DNA from: Pristionchus mayeri
Lineage: Eukaryota; Nematoda; Chromadorea; Rhabditida; Neodiplogasteridae
Assembly (NCBI GenBank): GCA_036245805.1
Contig: BTRK01000006.1
Location: 11,626,365-11,690,364 of the forward strand
Direction: 5' to 3'
Length of the DNA stretch: 64,000 nt
Shown piece by piece: positions 21,867-34,164 of this stretch. The translations under genes and the position numbers were made by a program. The stretch's first letter is position 1; the number at the start of each line of letters is the position of its first letter. The notes under the pieces are model-generated. The model was given only the letters and a program-made list of their open reading frames with translations, ran no database searches and had not been told where the DNA came from.

Positions 21867-23688
21867 GCCAAGAAATTTTTTTTCAAACAACTCAAATCGT
21901 CCATACTATGGTATAATACAGGTATAAGGACAATAATTCGAATGAACTTGGTCATTTGAGCCAGAGCCGGCTTTTAGGAATATCCCGGTTTTAGAGTCCG
22001 TCATACTGAATTTCAGTTCGCAGATTAGCTACAGGGATGGTGTTGGTGTCAAAAAATGCGGAAAAATATGACGAATAACTTTGCTGTTGACGAACTTTGA
22101 GTGGGACAAATTTTAAATTTTTTATGATCGAAAAATCAAAATTTGGATAAGAAATAAATCCATTGATCCATCACGCAGGGTACTTGCAGAGAATTTTATT
22201 GCAGAATATGCAAGAGGGTGTCCACTAGTATCATACGAAAAAATATTAGCCAAATCGATGATGGGGTCTTTTTTGATATATTCACTCAAAGTGGTACCAC
22301 TGAGGTGATTATGTGCAAATAATTCTCATATTCTAGAAGCTTATTCAAATTTCGATTGGTTTAGAACAATTTTATTCCATGTTAAGAAATGCTCATTCAA
22401 ATTCGTTGAAAAAAGATACGATTTACCATTTTCAAAAAATTTTCAAAATCTGGTTTTTGCTGTTTTGGAGGTCTTGCAAAATATCAATTTCGAATAGACA
22501 GCCCTCATGTTCTAGCATATTCTTAAAATAGGTTTTGAGTACTGTGGAAATTCGTAAAAAAATCTAATACCAAAGCCTCTTATGAACTAGAAACCCACCT
22601 TCGAAAATGCCCGATCGAGGTGCTCAAAAACTATTAAATTGCGAATCTGATGATATTTCGTGAAGGTCTTTCAGTTTTATGCATTACAAATCATTTCTCA
22701 TTCAGAGGCACCAGAATATGCAGTGCGCACAATCATATATTGCTAATTCCAGAAAACAATTTTCATCGCTTTTTCAACAATTATTATATTCTCAAATCGA
22801 TTAAACTATGCATATCTTTGCGTGTGCTGCCGTATCTGGATGAAAAATGATTTGTAATGCATAAAACTGAAAGACCTTCACGAAATATCATCAGATTCGC
22901 AATTTAATAGTTTTTGAGCACCTCGATCGGGCATTTTCGAAGGTGGGTTTCTAGTTCATAAGAGGCTTTGGTATTAGATTTTTTTACGAATTTCCACAGT
23001 ACTCGAAACCTATTTTAAGAATATGCTAGAACATGAGGGCCGTCTTTTCGAAATTGATCTTTTGCAAGACCTCCAAAACAGCAAAAACCAGATTTTGAAA
23101 ATCGACTTTTTTGAAAATGGTAAATCGTATATTTTTTCAACGAATTTGATTGAGCATTTCTTAGCATATAATAAAATTGTTCTAAACCAATCGAAATTTG
23201 AATAAGCTTCTAGAATATGAGAATTATTTGCACATAATCACCTCAGTGGTACCACTTTGAGTGAATATATCAAAAAAGACCCCATCATCGATTTGGCTAA
23301 TATTTTTTCGTATGATACTAGTGGACACCCTCTTGCATATTCTGCAATAAAATTCTCTGCAAGTACCCTGCGTGATGGATACATGGATTTTTTTCTTATC
23401 CAAATTTTGATTTTTCGATCATAAAAATTTTAAAATTAGTCGCACTCAAAGTTCGTCAACAGCAAAGTTATTCGTCATATTTTTCCGCATTTTTTGACAC
23501 CAAAACCATCCCTGTAGCTAATCTGCGAACTGAAATTTAGTATGACCGACTCTAAAACCGGGACATTCCTAAAAGCCGGCTCTGGCTCAAATGACCAAGT
23601 TCATTCGAATTATTGTCCCTATACCTGTATTATACCATAGTATGGACGATTTGAGAATTGTTTGAAAAAAATTTTTCTTGAGGAGGCA
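21867..23688. mobile_element. Long palindromic element
   Basis: The two halves are near-identical inverted copies (arms about 850 bp, loop about 22715-22838). Examples are TCAAATCGTCCATACTATGG near 21893 with its inverse near 23645, and GAAAGACCTTCACGAAATAT near 22870 with its inverse near 22655. It is related to the palindrome at 15592-19236. Arm similarity is very high, so it is young or maintained by gene conversion. No protein-coding gene is credible inside. Confidence 0.85.
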
Positions 23689-23838
23689 ATTTTTGCTTCA
23701 TCGACTCGCGATACATGTGATAAATCATAAAGACTCGCCAATACATTTTTATTTGGTAAACACTTTTGTGCTTTATCATTTCATGTATACACATAATACA
23801 CCGAACAATATATCATCACAAATGAGGAGTTAACATTT

Positions 23839-24105
23839 CTACAACATAGATTGATAATTCATGAGTACAATGAACACGAAAAGTGTACTGAGATTTGGAT
23901 CTGCATACGTTCCCTGGGAACTGGAGATATTGTAATCCAATTCTACCGGCTGACAGGAGAATACAAGAATGAACGGAGCAGGATCATTCATTCGGGTAAA
24001 TTTGCATTCTCTCAAACTTGATTTTCTTGCATGCGAACATCCGTTCATTACATTCTGGTTAGAACTAATGTAGCATGAGTGTGTATGACGAATATAAACG
24101 AACAT
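23839..24105 (-). CDS. Possible small cysteine-containing secreted or anchored protein exon
   Basis: An open frame of about 88 codons has spaced cysteines (SCYISS, NGCSHARK, RECKFTR, FSCQPVE) and ends in a hydrophobic run, LSTLFVFIVLMN, as in GPI-anchor signals. No signal peptide is seen at its start, so if real it is the last exon of a gene whose 5' part is missing. It lies between two palindromes. Low confidence. Confidence 0.3.
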   Translation of the reverse strand: MFVYIRHTHSCYISSNQNVMNGCSHARKSSLRECKFTRMNDPAPFILVFSCQPVELDYNISSSQGTYADPNLSTLFVFIVLMNYQSML

Positions 24106-24193
24106 GATCTCGTTGAATCGCAGTTTACATTACGTTTATCGATCGACCAACGGTTTATGAGCACCCATATTTTATGATATTTTCAATCGAATA

Positions 24194-26521
24194 TCAAGGA
24201 ATGCAGCGCCCCTACTGCCGCAGCGATAGGAGTCGATTTAAAATTTCGAGAATACCGTAGTTAATTTTTCAAAATCCGCGCTACTATTGTAGAAATATAT
24301 ATTCGCGATTAGATATCGACTCATTCTTTGGAGTGATCGATAGGTTAATCAAACGAGAATATAACAACATTACACAAGCTGATATACGTACGGTGATCTA
24401 TATATCGTATCCGTTCTTCGATTACGGTTTCCAAAAATCACTCTGTAGGTTACACCGTTTATTTCCGAACTGCCCCACTTCCTGTGGAGAAAGTACATTC
24501 ACAAATGTGTAGAATCCATCACTAAACTCATTGATCGCATTTCGCAATCTCTGGGAAATCGATTTTGGATCACCACTTTTTTTGGGATAAAATGATCATA
24601 ACTTTGGCCTCAGGTGAGCTACAGCCCCAAAATTTGGCGTCAATTGTGAGAGGTCTTCGTAATACAATGGTCATAGAGTAGAATTCCCGAGCGGCTCTAG
24701 CGATTGTCGAACACAGCTCAAAGTCATCGTCTGGAATAGTTATTACTGTCACGTTGATTAATCATAAGCATTCTCTTTGGTTATGATCCCCTAGTAGCTC
24801 ATTGTTACTTCCAGTCTCATACTCCCTAGTCTGGAAGTGGGTGGGGCTTAGGGCTATATAAAATCAAATAGTAATTAATGAACCATTCTCATCAGTGAGA
24901 GCTTTTGACGATGTATTCGTGTCATTATAATGTTATCCAAAAATAGTATTTATTGCGTTTCGCTGTGATTTGTATTTCCACCAAATTTACCGTGGTTTGT
25001 TCTCTAACCATCTGATACATATTTTGCAGATATTTTCACCAGTATATGAACATAGTGTTTCCTCCCTTCCTTCAGATATCATCAGAGAGATCGTCGGAAT
25101 GGGAATCAAGTCTTACGAAAACATGCGAATGGTACGTCTATTTCACCTGATATTTTATTCTTTGGAATATCCCTGTCATATCAAAAATAATAATTCGTCG
25201 TGAGAATGATACTTAATGATGTAAAATTCAATAAAAATAAGTTTGAAATTTACAGATTTCTCCCCGATGGAATGAGATTGCTCACGAGGTCGGAGTAAAG
25301 GCACCGATTACATCGCTGATATGGGAGTTCTGGACGAATAACTCGGCGTTGTATATGGTCCTGGATAAGAACTGCAGGAGTTATTTCGGAGTTCAAGGAT
25401 GGAACTTCGATCGATGTATACGAGATAACGTAAGCATATTCGTATAGTTTCACACTTTTTTATACTAATTAAGACATTTTTAAGGCGGAGATATCACTAA
25501 CTAGTGAATCGACGAACATCTTCGACAACGTTGAAAAACGAGCAACACATGAGCAGACTCTTCTCAAAGTGCTCCCAGATCGAACTGCTCAAACTTATGT
25601 GCCGTTCGACGGAGGAAATGAAGTTTGCAAGACAAGTCATGGGAAATGTCAAAGCCAACACCATGGAGATAAAGTGTCCGTTCCAAGACGTATCCATTGA
25701 CGTAATGTAAGTGTTACTACAAATTATTTGTCATCTAGAAATCATAAGCTTAACGGAAATAGATTTTAGTTTTACGAATTATTGCATTTAACACATGAAT
25801 GACATCGCTAACTTCGCCGTAGCTCACAATGTGCAACATCTTCAACTCTCATTCGGAGGATACTATCAGTTGTATTAATAATTATTGTCCGCATTAGCAT
25901 TTCGGAATACCAAGCTTAGTATAATTAAGAGACCGGATCTGCCGATGCTTATGATTAATCAACGTGACACTAATAACTATTCCAGACGATGACTTTGAGC
26001 TGTGTTCGACAATCGCTAGAGCCGCTCGGGAATTCTACTCTATGACCATTGTATTACGAAGACCTCTCACAATTGACGCCAAATTTTGGGGCTGTAGCTC
26101 ACCTGAGGCCAAAGTTATGATCATTTTATCCCAAAAAAGTGGTGATCCAAAATCGATTTCCCAGAGATTGCGAAATGCGATCAATGAGTTTAGTGATGGA
26201 TTCTACACATTTGTGAATGTACTTTCTCCACAGGAAGTGGGGCAGTTCGGAAATAAACGGTGTAACCTACAGAGTGATTTTTGGAAACCGTCATCGAAGA
26301 ACGGATACGATATATAGATCACCGTACGTATATCAGCTTGTGTAATGCTGTTATATTCTCGTTTGATTAACCTATCGATCACTCCAAAGAATGAGTCGAT
26401 ATCTAATCGCGAATATATATTTCTACAATAGTAGCGCGGATTTTAAAAAATTAACTACGGTATTCTCGAAATTTTAAATCGACTCCTATCGCTGCGGCAG
26501 TAGGGGCGCTGCATTCCTTGA
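24194..26521. repeat. Inverted repeat (578-bp arms) enclosing an F-box pseudogene
   Basis: Arms are 24194-24771 and 25945-26521; they are almost perfect inverted copies. The 1.17-kb spacer holds exons 1-3 of an F-box gene, and the right arm holds its last exon, so the left arm carries an inverted duplicate of that exon. Motif order within the arms matches the palindrome at 1601-2823. Confidence 0.85.
25030..26317 (+). pseudogene. F-box gene copy, frameshifted
   Basis: Exon 1 (about 25030-25131) encodes LPSDIIREIVGMGIKSYENM, exon 2 (25256-25429) encodes ISPRWNEIAHEVGVKAPITS and RSYFGVQGWNFD. Together they match the F-box plus linker of the minus-strand gene at 27843-29523. Exon 3 (25485-25705) starts in phase (AEISLTSESTNIF) but the homologous part LFSKCSQIELLKL follows in another frame, so there is a one-base shift. 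A possible exon 4 (about 25796-25873, DIANFAVAHNVQHLQLSF) lacks proper splice sites. The last exon lies in the right arm of the inverted repeat (DDDFELCSTIARAAREFYSM… to a stop at 26317). No start codon was found where the paralog has one. Confidence 0.65.
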
Positions 26522-27162
26522 CAAATTCTAAGACTTTTTTACTCATGGGAGTTTTTCGATCAGATTATATCGAAAGCCGGAAACCGATAATTCCACTTTT
26601 ACTTTGGACATGAATGCAATTCCCCGAATTTTTTTCAAGGATTCCCATAAATATTATTGATGATGTAGCTTCGGCTTGATCCGATACATAGTTCGGTAGA
26701 AAGGCGCGATTTAAAATCTTACATAAGGAAGTCAAAATGAATTATGAGTGAATTATGGTGTAATTTTTGGGTTACTGTAGGTGAGTGCAAAAGTTGGACG
26801 ACTTTTCCAAACTGGTGTAACACATTATAAAATCGATTTTCAGGATATATTACACCAATTGGGAAAAGTCTTCCAACTTTTGCACTCACTTACAGTAACC
26901 CAAAAATTACACCATAATTCATTCATAATTCATTTTGACTTCATTATGTAAGATTTCAAACCGCGCCTTTCTACTGAAGTATGTATCGGATCAAGCCGTA
27001 GCTAGATCATCAATAATATTTATGGGAATTCTTGAAAAATTTTCGGGGAATTGCATTCATGTCCACAGTAAAAGAGGAATTATCGATTTCCGGCTTTCGA
27101 GGGAATCGGATTGAAAAACTCCGGGGAGTAAAAAAGTCTTAGAATTTGTCAAGGAATGCAGC
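26508..27162. mobile_element. Palindromic element nested at the arm end
   Basis: A 655-bp near-perfect palindrome, centre about 26830, for example CCAACTTTTGCACTCACTTA at about 26873 and its inverse near 26785. It begins in the last 14 bases of the larger inverted repeat (GCTGCATTCCTTGA), and its far side carries the inverse of the same 14 bases, so the two structures share an edge. Confidence 0.8.
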
Positions 27163-27842
27163 AAAATTTCGAGGATACCGTAGTTAATTTTTCAGAATCC
27201 GCGCCAGCGACCGCGCGGAAGCGGATCGAAAATCTGGCGATGCTCGTAGGTTTCCCTCGTCGATGCCGACTTATTGGTGAAGTCAATAGGATTTGAATTT
27301 TCGGCCTGTGCCAAGTCTATTTCGAAACTATCAGATAGTGTGTTCTTAGTAGGTTTACAAAGTGAGACGTTTCCCTACGGAGACGCGAAATATCTCTTTT
27401 GTTTCCATCATTTTCATTTCCATTTGAGACGTTTTCTGGTCGAAAAATGAAGGGAGAAATTTCCTTGTGGTCGAATCGGTCTCAAAGTCTCAAAGTTCCT
27501 ACAATCTCGAAGCGCCATAACCAATCGTTATTCTAGGACCACAATCAGTTAATCAGATAATTTTTCGCATAAGGTATGATCGATTAAGGTTATGTGTCGG
27601 CACTTCAACGTTTGCACACCACCAGTGTTTTTTTTTGTAAACGAAACATGGCAAAATTTATTTTTAGCGGCTCAAACGGACAACTCAGGAAGATCCATGA
27701 AAAATGTGCAGGATTATTCATCGTTGTTATGCACAATAAATTAGAAAAAAATAATGTAGACCCACCATATGAGCAATTTATCATTGAGAAATTTCCGCTA
27801 TTTTTTAAATAAGGCAATACAATCGAAGTTCAAACAGGTTAA
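27163..27842. other. Intergenic DNA
   Basis: No gene recognised. Just after the palindrome, about 27163-27240, text similar to the 24240 arm (TACCGTAGTTAATTTTTCA) continues, showing this border belonged to the same repeat family. The rest is unremarkable. Confidence 0.4.
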
Positions 27843-29523
27843 TTATTTACATTTCTTTGTAATTTTAATTGTGATTAGCTCATGCAGATCATCATTGCAC
27901 CATTCTACATGCACTTGAGCATTTTTAGCCAGATTAGCAATTTCAATCTCCCAATTAATATATTGATTCCAAGACTCGGCACGGGTTTTAGACACAACAA
28001 GCGACAGGGAAGAAAGTTTGCTACTAACAATTTGAGCGATGACCGAGCAGAATGCATTGTCGTTATCTATAATAAATATTACATAGTACAATTTAAGAAT
28101 TAGCTTAGTCTAGTACAAATAAATAATTAGCTTAGTCTTATTTTAATTAGCTCATTAACAACTTACATATGTTCTTTGGATGAAAGTACGAAGTGCGTGC
28201 GAAATTGAGCTTAACGTCTCCCAGTTTGTGAGATCCAGCTAAACTGACTATGTAGATTCTAAAATGTAGACTTTAAAAAATATAAGATTTGATGCAATCT
28301 CACATCTGATTTTCCAATTGAAATCCTTCAAGGTCGAATATTCTCAAAACGTTCAGATTGATGCCTGCATCTTGCAGAGCGTACGTGAGATATCTCATTT
28401 TCCTCGGAATTCCCGATAAAGAAATTTCAAGATTGTCTATTTCCGAGCATTTGGCGAAAAGTCCTCTCAAGAATTTCATTGTTTTCCAATTATCAGTAAT
28501 GGTGAAAATCGTTATTGAATCGCTCTTCACTGGCTCAGCGTTCTACAAGAGGATATGTATTGAACAGCGTACATTCGATAATTTAGGCACATATCATCGG
28601 TCAGTATAATTTAGCTCACCTCATCCGTAGTGCACCACCATGAATTTGGTCTCTCTTTCCACCCGTGCACTCCGAAATAGCTCGAATATTGTTTGTCCAT
28701 TCTCCATTCTCCATTCTCCATTCTAGCGCTCGTGATGGGCGGTCGTCCCTGACCCCGCTCTTTTCCGACCTAGTTTGGGGAATCCTCTCCCGTCAGCTTG
28801 GGCAACCCGGAGAGTATCGCCTACTTGGTACACTTCAAGAGGAGGAGCACGGACGGATTCCCATCGTCTCGAGTGATCTACCGTCAAGAAAGCCCCGCTG
28901 TCTGCGTTGTGAGTTCCTAACCGGCGCAAGTCAGGTGTTCGGCGGCAGGATGATCTACTTCGATGCTCAACGGAGATCCGTCCCGATCGTCCCTACAGTT
29001 GACCAGAGAAGCCAAAGAAGATCCCATCCCTTGACCTAACGACGCTCTGAGACCGAAGATCCCCATTCCCTCCACACTGAAGTCACCCTCCTGCAGGACC
29101 ATTGTGCCTGACGTCAGGATAAATATGATATGATATGATTGTTTGTCCATATTAATGGATAATGTTGGCTTGGCAGTTCGAAAATCCCACATCACCCTAT
29201 TAACCGGTTTCTTCATTTGATACCCGAGAGCAATTTGATTCCAGCGCGGGGTAATCTGTAAATATGTGATATTTGCAATATCGGAATTGTGTTCAAAAAT
29301 TGTTATCTTTATTATCAACGTGAAGTTTTGTCGATGTAGGAATTTATAACATTTGTCCAGGGAAAGATGATGTAGTGTTTAGTATGGTAAAGACCACTTG
29401 ATACATGCCGATTAATCAACCAACCAGTTTCATCTTGTCGTATGACTCAATTCCAACTCCAACGATCTCCCTCATGGTATCAGATGGAAGTGAAGCAATA
29501 GTGATTTCATCTTCTGATGACAT
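27843..29523 (-). pseudogene. F-box protein gene interrupted by a retroposon
   Basis: Five exons can be read with all phases matching: 29425-29523 (ATG, MSSEDEITIASLPSD…), 29151-29255 plus 28621-28700, 28304-28542, 28167-28258 and 27843-28066 (TAA). Leaving out the insert, they code for 279 residues. The F-box spans exons 1-2 (LPSDTMREIVGVGIESYDKM then ITPRWNQIALGYQMKKPV). The C-terminal part contains LRGLFAKCSEIDNLEI and SVIAQIVSSKLSSLSLVV, leucine-rich-like text usual for substrate-binding halves of nematode F-box proteins. Exon 2 is broken by a 437-bp retroposon with a 13-bp duplication (28688-28700 and 29138-29150). Everything else looks functional, so the insertion may be young or polymorphic. 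Confidence 0.8.
28701..29137 (+). mobile_element. Short non-LTR retroposon with (ATATG) tail
   Basis: Flanked by a perfect target duplication ATTGTTTGTCCAT. The 5' end starts with TCTCCATTC repeats, the body is GC-rich, and the 3' end is GATATGATATG, a microsatellite-like tail as in RTE-dependent elements. It codes for no reverse transcriptase, so it must be mobilised by another LINE or be the 3' end of one. Confidence 0.75.
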
Positions 29524-29672
29524 CTGGAATTTAGACATAATAATTTAGTTATCCAAGCATGGGTTGAAACAACTGAAAATACAGAAATAGTATAGATTGG
29601 TACAAATCAAATAATGACGAGAATCAAAAATAGAAATTATTGAATAACAACTCTTTTTTTAAGTTTTTCTAG

Positions 29673-29801
29673 GTTACTCAAGTGATATTCGAAACGCCTA
29701 TTGACATCTATTACAGCATAGCCACAATGAAAATATGGTTCGGAGACAAATCAGTATTGAAGAAGAAGAGATGCCAGTGGTTGCAGGAAGTGATGGAGTA
29801 A
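29673..29801 (+). pseudogene. Orphan last exon of the F-box family
   Basis: A CTAG acceptor is followed by 42 codons and TAA: VTQVIFETPIDIYYSIATMK then …KKRCQWLQEVME. The pattern V-FE…Y…K resembles IVFEMSETDYTELIIK in copy A. No upstream exon on the plus strand is evident, so it looks like a relic left by duplication. Confidence 0.4.
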
Positions 29802-30092
29802 ACGAAGACTAATGTGAATTCCTGACAACCCAGATGTTTAACATATTCGTATCTTAATCACCAGTAAAATACAAATGAGCAGTCTGTCCGTCTGTCGTTG
29901 ACGCTTTTTTTCAAATACCTATAACTCGGCTCAAAATCATCGCAGGAGGATAGGACCTTAACCGTTGGCTTCACTAATAGAAGCGACAACAGAATGAAAA
30001 CAAATAAGAACATGAGTAGAACGTTGAGTCTATGGTGCCTCCTCAGTAGAAATACGAACTAATGGGTACATAGATTTTAGTATACGAGACAC

Positions 30093-31640
30093 TCATCCGA
30101 AGTAGAGTGGATTGGGTGCTCCGGCGAGGGATTGAGTGGCTCCGAATGACTGAGGCTGCGCAGTGGTCACTGGCTCGTACACTGGAAGAGGAAGATCCGC
30201 AGAGGAGGAGGGACGAGGGTGACGCTGAGAGGAAGGATTAATTATGAGTGATTAATATTCATCAATGTTTAATCGTAGCTAAGATTCAACGAGATGAATT
30301 GATAAACCAATATGGGATGCACTTTCTATGAAAAAATGGCAAACCTGAATCGCGAATGTGTTTCGATGATACTAAAAAATATAATTCACTTTGTTATTAT
30401 CAATTATTTTCTGTGTTCTTTGTGAAAATTTAATAAACTAAACCTGATCAGGCCACTGGTCCTTCGCAGTTTGTCTCTCGTAGGGAAGAACTCTTCATCA
30501 TTGACGTCACTCCGAAGACGATCTGAGCATTATTGATCGATAAATTGATTGATTGATCAATTTATTTTCGGAAATAAATCTATATTTTGTGGCAACCGTC
30601 ACTTTTCATTTTTCTACCGTACCATTCCGAGTGCTCCCACACCGATAAGAATTGTCGTCAAGATAGTCACAGGGATGACCCACGATGGAGTGTCATCGTC
30701 TGAGAAATCGTTCGATTTATTGAATACAATAATTATTATCAATAATCTACTGCATTATAAGCACCTGGATTGCTCTTTCTTCTTCCGTAGAATTAGAAGA
30801 CGAGTCATTCGGCTAAAATCAATGAGTGACTCTCGTCTCCACTCACTTTCTCTCTATCTGTCTGATCATCGAGAGATTGTGGAAAACCGAGAAAAACGAT
30901 GAATCAATACTCACGTAGGTCAGGCTTTCGCTCGGGTACTTGGTGCTTCCGTCAGTATTGTGGATGGTTCCGTTGGGGTCGATCTGAAAACGATAAAACT
31001 CGAGTAAATTGAGTTTCAAAACAAATATTTTTGCGAATTAACTAGTGAAGATTTGATTACTTGTCACGTTGTTTTTTTATATAAAAAAATCAAAATAAAG
31101 CTAATAAATACCTTATATTTCCTCTCTCGATAATCTTTCCATCTCCAGTCTTAACAGTTCCATTGGGATAGATTTGACACCGTCGAGTCGAATCACTTTT
31201 AACCTGTTATCTTCGGAGTAGTCGAGGCGGAAGGATTGACAGCAGTAGAATTAGAGGGTTGAAATCAGTGTCTGATTCACTTCATTGTGCACTATCGCGC
31301 GCTGTCTGACGAGATAATATGAAAAACGTAAAGTCAAAATTAAGAAAAAAATGAGGGATCGATACTCAGTGGGTTTTTATTATGAACTCTCCGAATTATG
31401 AACTCTTATGTAGGGATCGAACTTGTTTTGTTCCGAACAGAATGAAACGTTGAGTTTCACAGTGGTCATTTGAGAGAAGGATCAAGTGGAAATTCGATGA
31501 CAAGCTGCTTCATTTGCAAAACCAAAGCAAAACAATTATGATATAGCACGCTAACTAAATGCACAATTCCTTTTCGTTGTTTCCTCTATAATTGATCCAT
31601 CTCCAGTGTTCACAATTCCGCTGAGAGAGGCGAGAACCGG
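30093..31640 (-). pseudogene. Decayed 3' module of the gene Y type (copy 1)
   Basis: The exon order matches gene Y: the tail exon 30093-30224 (…YEPVTTAQPQSFGATQSLAG), a juxtamembrane exon near 30450-30525, a TM exon near 30621-30697 (SWVIPVTILTTILIGVGALG), then a DG/NG exon near 30912-30985 (IDPNGTIHNTDGSTKYPSES). In the juxtamembrane exon a 17-base deletion shifts the frame. The 31110-31205 exon is also out of frame. A further repeat-exon relic (TGDGSIIEE) sits near 31600. No signal peptide or ectodomain is attached. Confidence 0.7.
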
Positions 31641-31977
31641 ATGAGCATAAATCAAAGATCATTTTTTCTTATGAGTTAGTGGGATATTGCGTAATGGTAT
31701 GTTTGCTACTAATAGATAGTTTATCAAATGTAAGTTGGTCTAAGATTGACGGAGAAAAATACGATCACTACTTTGAATGAGGATGAATGATTACTGTATA
31801 TCGTCGCGGAAAATATTTAACACAATTGTATCTTTATCACCTTTACAACTGAGCAATACACCCATGCACTAATTCAAGCGAAACCAGACTAAAAACCAAA
31901 GAAAATGAAAATGAGTTTGGAATCTCTCAGTAGACACGCAATCTACTGGGTGCAAATAAGTTAGAATACGAGGGAAT

Positions 31978-33118
31978 TCATCCGAAGTAGAGTGGATTGG
32001 GTGCTCCGGCGAGGGATTGAGTGGCTCCGAATGACTGAGGCTGAGCAGTGGTCATTGGCTCGTACACTGGAGGAGGAAGATCCGCAGAGGAGGACGGACG
32101 GGGATGACGCTGGAACAATTATCGAAAATTAACGTATGATCTCAGAAAACTTTGGCATTGTTTCGAAGATATGTCAAAAGTTGAACAGGTTTTCATTCAA
32201 TAGTTTCATTTCGGACTCTGTGTATAATGAAGTAATTTAAAAAAAAAAAAACTAAACCTGATCTGGCCACTGATCCTTCACATTTTGTCTCTCGTAGGGA
32301 TTGACTGCGGATCGATTGGAACTCTTCATCATTGACGTCACTCTGAAGACGATCTGAAAATCGATCGAATAATTCTCGAAATTAGATCGATAATTGGTCA
32401 ATACCGTATCCAGTCAAAAAATAAATATTGATTGCAGTACCATTCCGAGTGCTGCCACACCGATTAGAATCGTAGTCACAATAATCACGGGGATGACCCA
32501 CGAGGGAGTGTCATCACCTATATAACGAAATAAATTGATCACAGTAATCAAAATGTTTAATTAATTACAGTAATCCTAATCAACAACCAATGACAGTATG
32601 ATCACCGCTCTTGCCATTTCCTCCTTCAGCAGAGGACGAATCATTGGGCTGAAATCAATGAGTGATTCTTTACCTCTCATTCGTTTTTCGCTCTTTCCGA
32701 CACACGAAAAATCCTGGGAAATTTTGAGACAATGGATGGAAACTCACGTAGATCACGGTGCCGTTAGGGTACTTGGTACTTCCGTCAGGATTGTGGATGG
32801 TTCCGTCGGGGTGGATCTGACATGTGAGAATTATTGTGCGTATGAAAACTAATCAAATTTCAAAGTAATAATCAGAGCGAAGGAAAATTTGATGTGTTGT
32901 TTGCATGTATCTCTGATAAATAACAATACTTATAACTCATTGTTTACCTTCTTTCCTCCTTCAATGGCTGTTCCATCTCCAGTCTTCATTGTTCCATTGG
33001 GATAGATAGTGTCGCCGTTGGGTCGAACCACATTTAATCGTTGATCTCAAATTTAGAAATATTAGCAATAACTCGCCGTTCCGTTCTCCAGCTTCTGATC
33101 TCCCGGTCCGTACGTTCC
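31978..33118 (-). pseudogene. Gene Y-type 3' module (copy 2), 5'-truncated
   Basis: Exons 31978-32109 (tail with LPPPVYEP, a PPxY motif), 32258-32353 (NPYERQNVKDQWPDQ), 32441-32517 (TM, SWVIPVIIVTTILIGVAALG), about 32606-32648, about 32755-32818 (IHPDGTIHNPDGSTKYPNGT), about 32948-33056 and about 33073-33118 (GTYGPGDQKLENGT). All are open and close to gene Y at 41291-42532. Upstream DNA is unrelated (mariner-type element), so the module lacks a start, signal peptide and stalk. It is either a fragment or an exon cassette. Confidence 0.7.
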
Positions 33119-33228
33119 CTACGAATACAATTTATTTGATAACAATTTTTCGAAAATAGTTCAGTCAAAGAAATTTCGCAAATTCATTAGGGGCCTTTCA
33201 GCGTTGGCTCATGTTCTCTTTGATTATA

Positions 33229-34159
33229 TTAGGTTGATGCAAAAGTCTTGCGGTTTTTTTGATATTTTGTCTTCCATCTTCCTTTCAGTTTGACCGATGG
33301 CCTTCCGTATAATAATTACTAATGAGGCCTTGCACGCTCTTTCATATGCGCACCCTATCAGCATTGTCCAATCGGAGAGGCGAGAGCAGGACAAAGTTAA
33401 AATTGCGAAAATGTATCCATCGAAAACGACACATTCAATATTCTGTTTCCTCTGAACAAACAGAATGAATGCTCAATTCCTGGTGGTTATATGAAGCTCC
33501 CATCTTTACCCTATACAAACTTTTTCTCATGGATGATAGAAGTTGCATCCTTTTGAGGAATGCAAACTTTTTCTCATGGATGATGGAAGTTGCATCCTTT
33601 TGAGTTTTGCATTTTTATGTTGATTTCGCATAGTTTTGAAAAATAAGATTTTCAAATTTTCTGAAACGAGAAAGATGCAGGCGCCAATATTTTTTCAGAG
33701 AATAAAGCCTCTTGGTGGATAAATATAGCGCACTCATAGTGAAGCCGGTATGCTTGGTCTTCGATGCAAAAAAACCCGAAAAAGTTTCATGTAGCCATCG
33801 TCGACAGTATATTTTCAATAGCATGTAATTAGGTTCAAACTTAATCGATACACAGCTGAAACATATTTTCTGAAAGGGTATACGTAATGCTTCTCAGTCA
33901 TCAGTATGGGCAGGTTTCGTGAATTTTTCCAACAAATATCCAGTAAAATATATTCCATGCAAAATTTTGAGCATCAATTGCAATTGGGTTTATCATAATT
34001 TATTGCGTTGATTGCGATATCGGATTGATTGAAATGTGTATATGTAAAGTACAAGCATACCTCTAAACACTGCTATGTTTATAAGTCATCGTGATTTGGG
34101 ACGAGATAATTATGATAATTCAAAGTACGGACACAAAAAACCGCAAGACTTTTGACGCA
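33229..34159. mobile_element. Mariner-type element, right end clipped
   Basis: The left end is TTAGGTTGATGCAAAAGTCT with TA before it. The right end keeps the inverted subterminal CCGCAAGACTTTTG at about 34141-34154 but loses the last dozen bases where the BEL/Pao fragment begins. No transposase frame is visible. A short direct repeat (CTTTTTCTCATGGATGATAG) occurs near 33520 and 33565. Confidence 0.65.
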
Positions 34160-34164
34160 GTCTG

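Noticed and set aside
22650..23205. Open frames in the 21.9-kb palindrome
   Set aside because: Located in palindrome arms, no splice or homology support.
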